Below, piece by piece: positions 6,349 through 12,533 of a DNA stretch of 64,000 bases. Position 1 is the stretch's first letter. Every line of letters starts with the position of its first letter. Made by a program: the position numbers and the translations under genes. Source of the stretch: Saprospiraceae bacterium (GTDB lineage Bacteria > Bacteroidota > Bacteroidia > Chitinophagales > Saprospiraceae); contig JABAQQ010000042.1 of NCBI GenBank assembly GCA_019187225.1, positions 1 through 64,000 of the forward strand, in the 5' to 3' direction. Under the pieces are notes generated by a model that made no database searches, had not been told where the DNA came from, and saw only the letters and a program-made list of their open reading frames with translations.

Positions 6349-8466
6349 TCAAATACCTTTCATCGAAAGGGCCACCCGCTTCCTTGCAAAATCCACTTCC
6401 ACCACCCGAACCGTCACCTGCTGACCGAGCGATACGACTTCCATCGGGTCGCGCACAAACTTGTCGGCCAATTGCGAGACATGGACGAGGCCGCTGTCTT
6501 TCAAGCCGATATCCACGAAAGCACCGAAGTTGGTGATGTTGGTCACGATACCGGGCAGTACCATGCCGGGATGCAGGTCTTCGAGCGAGTGTACGTTGGC
6601 AAATTCGAAGGATTTGGCCGCGCCGCGCGGGTCGAGGCCGGGTTTTTCCAATTCCTTCAGAATGTCCTGTAAAGTCGGCAAACCCACGTCGCCTCGAACA
6701 TATTTTTTCAGATCAATTCTTGTTCGTTGCGATTTATCCCGCACCAAATCAATCACTTTGCAGCCCAAATCGGCGGCCATTTCCTCCACGAGTGCGTAGC
6801 GTTCGGGGTGCACCGCTGTATTGTCCAATGGATTGCCTGCTTCGCGGATGCGCAAAAAGCCAGCGCATTGTTCGAAAGCTTTGTCGCCGAGGCGCGGGAC
6901 TTTTTTCAGGTCGCTGCGTTTTTTGAATGCGCCGTTTTCCGCCCGGTAGTTCACGATGTTTTGCGCCAGCACGGGGCCGAGACCGGAGACGTAAGTGAGC
7001 AGATGTTTGCTTGCCGTATTGAGGTTGATGCCGACGGCGTTCACGCAACTTTCCACCGTGCGGTCGAGGCTTTCCTTGAGTTGGGTCTGGTTCACGTCGT
7101 GCTGGTACTGCCCCACCCCGATGCTTTTCGGGTCAATTTTCACCAACTCTGCCAATGGGTCCATCAGCCGCCGCCCGATGCTGACCGCGCCGCGCACCGT
7201 GACGTCGTGGGAAGGAAACTCCTCCCGCGCGACTTCCGATGCCGAGTATATCGAAGCGCCGGCTTCGTTTACCTGGAAAATCTCGACGGGGTGCTGAAAC
7301 TTAATTTTCCGCAAAAAATCCATCGTCTCGCGCCCGGCAGTGCCGTTACCGACCGAGATGGCTTCGATGCCGAATTTTTCCACCAAATGCTCGATCGCCG
7401 ACTGGCTTTCAAACACTTGCCGCTGCGGTTCGTGGGGGTAAATGGCGGTATTATAGAGCAAATTCCCACTCGCATCTAAGCAAACGACCTTGCAGCCCGT
7501 ACGAAAACCGGGATCAATGCCGAGCACCCGTTTTTCACCCAATGGCGACGACAGCAGCAGTTGACGCAGGTTTTCAGCAAAAACGCGGATGGCCTCCGTA
7601 TCGGCTTTTTCTTTGCTCGCATTGCGGAATTCCGTTTCGATAGAAGGTTGCAACAGCCGCTTGTAACTGTCCTTCACTGCAGTGCGCACCTGCGCCGCCG
7701 ATTCGCCGTAGCCGATGACGTACATTTCTTCCAGATGCTGCACGGCGCGCTCCTCCTCCGGCGCGATAGAAACCCGTAAAAAACCCTCTTCCTCTCCCCT
7801 GCGCATGGCGAGCAGGCGGTGCGAAGGGCAGGATTTGAGCGGCTCGCTCCACTCGAAATAGTCGCGGTATTTCGCACCTTCCGTTTCCTTGCCTTTCACC
7901 AACCGTGAGGCAATGACCGCGCCTTTCTCAAAATGCCGCCGCACTTTGTCGCGGGCTTTGATGTCTTCGCTCACCCACTCGGCGATGATGTCGCGCGCGC
8001 CTTGCAGGGCGTCTTCCACCGTCGGCACCTGGTCGGTAATGTATTGGGCGGCAATGGTTTCGACTTCTTTGTCCTTCTGAGCAAAGATTCTTTTTGCCAG
8101 CGGTTCCAGCCCTTTTTCGATGGCGACGGAGGCGCGTGTTTTGCGCTTGGGGCGGTAGGGCAGGTACAAATCCTCCAACTCGGTCATTGTACCGGCGCTT
8201 TCAAGCGCCGACCGGAGTTCGGGCGTGAGTTTGCCTTGCTCTTCGATGCTTTGCAGGATGGTTTCACGGCGCTTGTCGAGCTCCATCATTTTTTTCCAGG
8301 AGTCCTGGATGTCGGCGATCTGCACCTCGTCGAGTTCGCCGGTGGCTTCCTTGCGGTAGCGGGCGATAAAAGGAATGGTGGCGCCGCCTTCGAGCAGTTC
8401 GATGACGGCTTCCACCCGGCGGGCGGGGATGTTGAGGAGGGGGGCGATGCGGATGGAATAGTTCAT
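6349..8466 (-). CDS. tex: Tex family RNA-binding transcription accessory protein
   Basis: 705 residues, normal for Tex. The order is N-terminal helical region (FIARYRKEATGELDE near the start), a YqgF/RNase H-like domain (VLGIDPGFRTGCKV), helix-hairpin-helix (LNTASKHLLTYVSGLGPVLA) and a C-terminal S1 domain (LHPGMVLPGIVTNITNFGAF). Tex binds single-stranded nucleic acid and affects transcription and stress tolerance in several bacteria; the exact mechanism is debated. The ATG at 8466 is chosen because the upstream extension is encoded by a heptamer repeat tract. Confidence 0.95.
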   Translation of the reverse strand: MNYSIRIAPLLNIPARRVEAVIELLEGGATIPFIARYRKEATGELDEVQIADIQDSWKKMMELDKRRETILQSIEEQGKLTPELRSALESAGTMTELEDLYLPYRPKRKTRASVAIEKGLEPLAKRIFAQKDKEVETIAAQYITDQVPTVEDALQGARDIIAEWVSEDIKARDKVRRHFEKGAVIASRLVKGKETEGAKYRDYFEWSEPLKSCPSHRLLAMRRGEEEGFLRVSIAPEEERAVQHLEEMYVIGYGESAAQVRTAVKDSYKRLLQPSIETEFRNASKEKADTEAIRVFAENLRQLLLSSPLGEKRVLGIDPGFRTGCKVVCLDASGNLLYNTAIYPHEPQRQVFESQSAIEHLVEKFGIEAISVGNGTAGRETMDFLRKIKFQHPVEIFQVNEAGASIYSASEVAREEFPSHDVTVRGAVSIGRRLMDPLAELVKIDPKSIGVGQYQHDVNQTQLKESLDRTVESCVNAVGINLNTASKHLLTYVSGLGPVLAQNIVNYRAENGAFKKRSDLKKVPRLGDKAFEQCAGFLRIREAGNPLDNTAVHPERYALVEEMAADLGCKVIDLVRDKSQRTRIDLKKYVRGDVGLPTLQDILKELEKPGLDPRGAAKSFEFANVHSLEDLHPGMVLPGIVTNITNFGAFVDIGLKDSGLVHVSQLADKFVRDPMEVVSLGQQVTVRVVEVDFARKRVALSMKGI

Positions 8467-8468
8467 TG

Positions 8469-8519
8469 CGGATTGTGGATTTCGGATTTCGGATTGGGGC
8501 GGCAAATTTCTGATTTCGG
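8469..8519 (-). repeat. heptamer leader repeat before tex
   Basis: The + strand reads GGATTGT, GGATTTC, GGATTTC, GGATTGG and later TGATTTC, a 7-bp period. In the tex sense this is AATCCGA-like and G-poor, ending 2 nt before the ATG. Confidence 0.7.
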
Positions 8520-8590
8520 GGGGAAATGGAGGGTGGTTGGAGGGAAAAGTTATTCACAGACTTCATTCTTTTTGAGATTAAAAAATCGCC

Positions 8591-8598
8591 TATTTTTG
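8591..8598 (+). promoter_or_regulatory. putative -7 box (TATTTTTG) for the DUF6922 gene
   Basis: TATTTTTG matches TAnnTTTG. A TTTG at 8571-8574, 16 bp upstream, could be the -33 element. The start codon follows at 8620. Confidence 0.5.
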
Positions 8599-8619
8599 TT
8601 CTTCAAAATCTGGCAACCA

Positions 8620-8910
8620 ATGAATTTAACCTTGCGTGCAAACCTGTTTTGGGATGTTGATATGCAAACAATTGACCTGCAAAAACACAAAGTCTCCGTC
8701 ATCGAACGCATCGTGACGCGCGGGCGTTGGGAAGAGTTTAAAGAGATGATGCAGTTTTACGGAAAGCAGACGGTGAAGCAGGTCGTACTCAACGCCCGTT
8801 GGCTCGACAAACGAACGCTCGCCTTTTGCAGCGCCATTTTTGAAACCCCGGAAACGGAATTCCGATGCTACAAACTCGCACAATTGACCCCGGGACACTG
8901 GGACTATTAA
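8620..8910 (+). CDS. DUF6922-like protein, partner of an AbiEii-type gene
   Basis: 96 residues: an N-terminal segment LFWDVDMQTID, then ERIVTRGRWEEFKEMMQFYG and a C-terminal KLAQLTPGHWDY. Small proteins of this kind commonly precede AbiEii nucleotidyltransferase genes in Bacteroidota and are presumed antitoxins; that role is inferred from position. Its last 46 nt overlap the next gene. A promoter box at 8591-8598 supports the ATG at 8620. Confidence 0.72.
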   Translation: MNLTLRANLFWDVDMQTIDLQKHKVSVIERIVTRGRWEEFKEMMQFYGKQTVKQVVLNARWLDKRTLAFCSAIFETPETEFRCYKLAQLTPGHWDY

Positions 8911-9206
8911 AACGGCTGATGTCTTTGAATGACCTGCGGCAGTTTTATTTGGTTGGCGGCACTTCATTGGCTTTGCCAATGGGGCATCGCGCATCCGTTG
9001 ACCTCGACCTGTTTACTTCCGAACCTTTTGATAAATCCGGGTTGCTGGAATTGTTAAACACTCATTTTGAGGAAGTCACGCTCGAATCCGAAGGCACGAG
9101 TATGCTCTTAAACTCGTACTTATACCCGTCCTCCCGAATCGTCCCTTTCCCCTTCCCTATTCATCACAACACATACGGAATCAACGCCCTCCGCTCTCCC
9201 GGATAA
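8865..9206 (+). pseudogene. truncated AbiEii-type nucleotidyltransferase
   Basis: The first 75 or so residues match the N-terminus of AbiEii/type IV toxin nucleotidyltransferases: TIDPGTLGLLKRLMSL, then the GGTSLAL glycine motif and HRASVDLDLFT, which carries the two metal-binding Asp. Full proteins are about 200-300 residues; this one is 113, and the homology fades after about residue 80. The last 14 codons simply read the antisense of the 3' end of the convergent gene at 9164. A 3' deletion is the simplest reading, so nucleotidyl transfer is probably lost. Confidence 0.75.
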
Positions 9207-9919
9207 TCCGCGAAAGTCTCCCGGTACCAGCGATGGTGCGCCCACGCCCGCGGCGCCAGATTCGCCACTGTCCACACTGCGAAAGCGAGTGCGGGCAGGC
9301 TCCAGGTCATCAGGGCGAAACCCGTCCATTCGAGTATTTCACCGAAATGATTGGGACAACTGACCTTGCCGAACAAACCGCCGCGCGGAATGGCATAACC
9401 TGTCGAGCTGGGTTTGCGCAGCCGGATGAGAATGTTGTCGGACTGCCAGTTGATGCCCAGGCCCAGCCAAAACAAGGCCATGCCGCTCCAAAAACGGGCG
9501 TCTGTCCACCACTCCGACGGGTACTCCGCAAAGTGGGCAAAGTAATAGCCGAGAAAAAATCCATTGACGAAATTGAAACAAATGGCCGACAGCACGATGA
9601 CTAAGGGCATTCGTTTCCCGGTTGTCCGCAGGCGCAGCGGGAAAACGATGCTTCGGTAGAGGTAGTGGAACAAAAAACAGCTGCTGAACAACCAGACATA
9701 CGCCGATACTGGCGGCTTTTCCCACAACAACACCGTCAGAAAAACAACGACGACAGGAATTTCCATCAAAAACCATCCGAGGCGGTTGTCGAGTGTCGGG
9801 CCCCAACCCGGACGGACGTGGCGACCGTAAGGAGCGTTTTGCCGTAGCAAATAAAAAAACACGGCGATGCCGACGGCCATCCAGGCGATGACGAGTGTGC
9901 AATATAGTGAGTATGGCAT
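9164..9919 (-). CDS. DUF1295 / steroid 5-alpha-reductase-like membrane protein
   Basis: 251 residues with about six membrane segments. The C-terminal half carries the family signature: GYAIPRGGLFGKVSCPNHFGE, then EWTGFALMTWSLPALAFA and HHRWYRETFADYPGERRALIPYVL. This places it with 3-oxo-5-alpha-steroid 4-dehydrogenase and isoprenylcysteine methyltransferase-like proteins. The physiological substrate in bacteria is unknown. Start at 9919 is chosen because it gives the first membrane helix; it lies 4 nt after the stop of the epimerase gene, so murI, epimerase and this gene form one operon. Confidence 0.85.
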   Translation of the reverse strand: MPYSLYCTLVIAWMAVGIAVFFYLLRQNAPYGRHVRPGWGPTLDNRLGWFLMEIPVVVVFLTVLLWEKPPVSAYVWLFSSCFLFHYLYRSIVFPLRLRTTGKRMPLVIVLSAICFNFVNGFFLGYYFAHFAEYPSEWWTDARFWSGMALFWLGLGINWQSDNILIRLRKPSSTGYAIPRGGLFGKVSCPNHFGEILEWTGFALMTWSLPALAFAVWTVANLAPRAWAHHRWYRETFADYPGERRALIPYVL

Positions 9920-9923
9920 GAGA

Positions 9924-10904
9924 TCAAAGGTATCCGTTTTGCCAAAACCAGTCGTAAGCTTCCGCGATCGTATCTTCCAATGGCCGTGCGGAATAACCCA
10001 GTTCTCGCCGCGCTTTTTCACAGGAGATCAATTTCGACCCGTATCGAAGCGTATCGAGCGCTTCGCCGGTGTAAAGCGGCGGCTTCCCTGTTAATTTGGA
10101 ATAACCATACACGAACGGCAAGCCGAGTCGCAGCAACCAATCCGGAGCGACGAGTTTGGGAGCAGGTTTGCCGGTGATTTTATTTATCAGTTCCGCCAGG
10201 CCGGTCATCGGGACGTAGTTTCCCGAAAGCAGGTAGGCTTCCCCGCTGCGGCCTTTATGCAACGCGTTTGCGGCGGCGTCCGTCACATCGCGCACGTCCA
10301 CCCAATCGAAACCGCCGGGGACGAGCATCGGGATTTTTTGCCGGTAAAAATCGAGCAGCATTTTACCCGAAAGCGAAGGTTCAAAGTCGAAAGGACCGAG
10401 CACTCCCGTCGGGCACAAGGCAAGCACTTCCATATTTTTTTCGGCCGCAAAACGAAGTGCCATGTCCATCGCTTCGGCTTTGGTTTGATCGTACACCATG
10501 CGACTGTTGAACGCCAACGGACGGGTCTCATCGAATGGAACATCCAACGGAAACTCGCTGAAAGCGTGCACACTGCTGAAATACACCACACGCCGAACAC
10601 CCTGTTGACTACTGATTTCCAATATCTTGCGCGTGCCCTCGACATTGACCTTGCGTACTTCCCCACCCTTTCCGCCTTGTATGGAAATAACCGCTGCCAA
10701 ATGATACAATGCCTCGCACTCAATCGTCAGTTCTGCCAAGGCTTCTTCGTCGAAAAGGTCGCCTCGTACCAATTGTACCGGCAAACCGGCCAAAGCCCGG
10801 CTTTCCCTGCGCGCCAAAACGCGCAGTTCGTGACCTGCTTCGAGCAAGCGCCGGGCCAGCACATTGCCAATTCTGCCGGATGCGCCGGTGACAGCGATTT
10901 TCAT
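9924..10904 (-). CDS. NAD(P)-dependent epimerase/dehydratase
   Basis: 326 residues, extended SDR. Nucleotide-binding TGASGRIGNVLA lies at residues 6-17, the active-site YDQTK tetrad motif in the middle, and the CPTGVLGPFD segment after it. It is closest in appearance to dihydroflavonol-4-reductase/3-beta-hydroxysteroid dehydrogenase-like SDRs; the substrate is unknown. A steroid-reductase-like gene follows 4 nt later, which hints at a shared lipid or isoprenoid substrate. Its ATG overlaps the murI stop by 4 nt. Confidence 0.85.
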   Translation of the reverse strand: MKIAVTGASGRIGNVLARRLLEAGHELRVLARRESRALAGLPVQLVRGDLFDEEALAELTIECEALYHLAAVISIQGGKGGEVRKVNVEGTRKILEISSQQGVRRVVYFSSVHAFSEFPLDVPFDETRPLAFNSRMVYDQTKAEAMDMALRFAAEKNMEVLALCPTGVLGPFDFEPSLSGKMLLDFYRQKIPMLVPGGFDWVDVRDVTDAAANALHKGRSGEAYLLSGNYVPMTGLAELINKITGKPAPKLVAPDWLLRLGLPFVYGYSKLTGKPPLYTGEALDTLRYGSKLISCEKARRELGYSARPLEDTIAEAYDWFWQNGYL

Positions 10905-11686
10905 TTTACAGAGATGGCGGTTTCCTGTAATTCCAGATATTGCAAAAAACGCTCGAACTGCGCGGCGGGCATCGCTTTTCCGGAAAGGAAATACGACACG
11001 CTGCCGGGTCCGTCGCTCAGAAGAATGCCGAGTTTGTTTTTCAGATTGTTCACCGTTCCCCGGTTGCCGTCAATAATCTGTATCTCCGGCGGCAACACCT
11101 TTTCCATGAATTTTTTGAAAAAAATGAAGTGGGTGCAGCCGAGCACTACGGCGCCGTATTTGGAAAGGTCAATGCCATCGAGTTTGTTTTGCAGGTAAGG
11201 AATGATCTTCAATGCGTCGAACTCGAAGCGCTCGGCATACATTACCAGTTCCTGCAAAGGCAGGTAGTCTACCAACTGTTCCGTATCCACCCGCGCAACG
11301 AGGTTTTTGAACTTTTCCTCTTTCAAGGTCAGTTCCGTGGCGAACACCAGTACCCGCTTCCGGTTGCCCGACATCACCGCGGGTTTGACTGCGGGTTCCA
11401 TACCGATCACCGGGAAATCATAACGCCGGCGCATATCCTCGATGGCGACGCTGGTGGCGGTATTGCAGGCCACAACAAGGGCTTTAACTCCCTGATTGGC
11501 AATGAATTCTACGGCGTTTAACGCCAATTCGCGCACTTCCTCTTTTGGGCGCGTGCCGTAAGGGGCATTGTCGCCGTCGGAAAAATAGATGTATCGTTCG
11601 TTGGGCAGGATTTTCAATGCTTCGTACAGCACCGTGAGTCCGCCGATACCGGAATCAAAAAATCCGATGGGGTGATTTTTTTGCAT
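10901..11686 (-). CDS. murI: glutamate racemase
   Basis: 261 residues. It converts L-glutamate to D-glutamate for peptidoglycan. The N-terminal IGFFDSGIGGLTV, catalytic Cys74 in VACNTATS and Cys184 in GCTHF are all present, as is the early Asp in FDSG. The ATG at 11686 gives the family-standard start (MQKNHPIGFFDSG); the longer frame upstream reads through a repeat. It is the first gene of a three-gene operon with ATGA coupling to the epimerase. Confidence 0.95.
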   Translation of the reverse strand: MQKNHPIGFFDSGIGGLTVLYEALKILPNERYIYFSDGDNAPYGTRPKEEVRELALNAVEFIANQGVKALVVACNTATSVAIEDMRRRYDFPVIGMEPAVKPAVMSGNRKRVLVFATELTLKEEKFKNLVARVDTEQLVDYLPLQELVMYAERFEFDALKIIPYLQNKLDGIDLSKYGAVVLGCTHFIFFKKFMEKVLPPEIQIIDGNRGTVNNLKNKLGILLSDGPGSVSYFLSGKAMPAAQFERFLQYLELQETAISVK

Positions 11687-12009
11687 CAAAGTCCGATTTT
11701 CGTCTGCCGCAAAGGCGATGAGACGCAGAATAGTTCTTGTCGGGATGATAAAAAAACGGCGCCTCAGTGTCTCTGCGGTAAACATTTCCCGCACAAATCT
11801 ACATCAAAAGGCATTTCGTAATTTTAATTGATTTCAAATTGCGAGGCAGCCGGGCGGCTTAAGGCGACTGGAAAAACATTCACTAAATATTGGTAACCAA
11901 CCGCTTAATCCAACGTCCAATGCTTAAAATACAATGTCTGGTCGCCCGGCAGGATAAAAATCACCAAAAGAATTGACGGGTTGCAACTTTACAACCCCTT
12001 CCTGCGTCT
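11687..12009. other. intergenic region between divergent murI and ccmE
   Basis: No gene is supported. In the murI sense the proximal part (about 11690-11785) holds CCGCAGAGACACTGAGGCG followed by TTCTGCGTCTCATCGCCTTTGCGGC-type words (read with gaps), a partly self-complementary short-period tract that resembles widespread 'CAGAGACACAGAGG' intergenic repeats. The rest, 11795-11980, is AT-rich with no clear structure. Confidence 0.45.
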
Positions 12010-12017
12010 TAATTTTG
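12010..12017 (+). promoter_or_regulatory. putative ccmE promoter -7 box (TAATTTTG)
   Basis: TAATTTTG fits TAnnTTTG and ends 15 nt before the ccmE ATG at 12033. It supports that start over the longer frame. Confidence 0.5.
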
Positions 12018-12032
12018 CACAAAATTGTGACT

Positions 12033-12431
12033 ATGAAAAAATCGCATCTGCTCGCTATAGCCATCGTCGCCGTTGCCATCGGCATTCTCATTTCTGCCAG
12101 CAAAGACGTGACGACTTATTCCAACTTCGCCCAGGCCTCCCAAAACGGCGAACGCGTCAAACTCATCGGACAACTCGTCAAAGACCGGCCTGTGGAATAC
12201 AACCCGGAAAAAGACCCCAACTATCTCGCTTTTTACCTGAAAGACGAAGCCGGCGAAGTGCGCCAGGTGGTGCTGCGCGCTGCCAAACCGCAGGATTTCG
12301 AACGCTCGGAATCCATCGTGCTTACCGGTGAAATGCAGGGCGACAACTTCGAAGCGTCGGACATGCTGCTGAAATGCCCGTCGAAGTACAAAGACCAGGA
12401 AATTTATGTGCGCTCTGAGAAAAAGAGTTGA
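12033..12431 (+). CDS. ccmE: CcmE heme chaperone, CxxxY type
   Basis: 132 residues: one N-terminal membrane anchor (about 5-22) and a periplasmic OB-fold domain with VKLIGQLVKDRPVEYNP and VVLRAAKPQDFERSESIVLTGEM. CcmE carries heme to CcmF for attachment to apocytochrome c. In the Escherichia coli protein heme is bound through His130 in HxxxY; here the aligned motif is CPSKY, Cys115 and Tyr119, the CxxxY variant described for some Desulfovibrio and archaeal proteins. The start at 12033 places the anchor at the N-terminus. It is convergent with ccmF across a long shared hairpin. Confidence 0.85.
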   Translation: MKKSHLLAIAIVAVAIGILISASKDVTTYSNFAQASQNGERVKLIGQLVKDRPVEYNPEKDPNYLAFYLKDEAGEVRQVVLRAAKPQDFERSESIVLTGEMQGDNFEASDMLLKCPSKYKDQEIYVRSEKKS

Positions 12432-12442
12432 GCAAATGACAG

Positions 12443-12530
12443 TTTCCCGCAGATTTACGCAGAAAAAGCCGTAGATTTTAACTCCACTTTTCAAAAATCT
12501 GCGGCTTTTTCTGCGTAAATCTGCGGGAAA
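12443..12530. terminator. bidirectional hairpin between ccmE and ccmF
   Basis: The arms at 12443-12479 and 12494-12530 are 37 bp long and complementary with one mismatch; the loop is 14 nt. The arm words are CCCGCAGATTTACGCAGA and its complement. It lies exactly between two converging stops and would serve both, although the length is far beyond a usual terminator. Confidence 0.75.
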
Positions 12531-12533
12531 TAT

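Noticed and set aside
7933-8910. Long + strand frame running into the DUF6922 gene
   Set aside because: The first 690 bases are antisense of tex; only the part from the ATG at 8620 has homology.
12432-12533. Small RNA gene between ccmE and ccmF
   Set aside because: The stem is symmetric, lies between two stops and has no promoter box on either side; a terminator or repeat is simpler.
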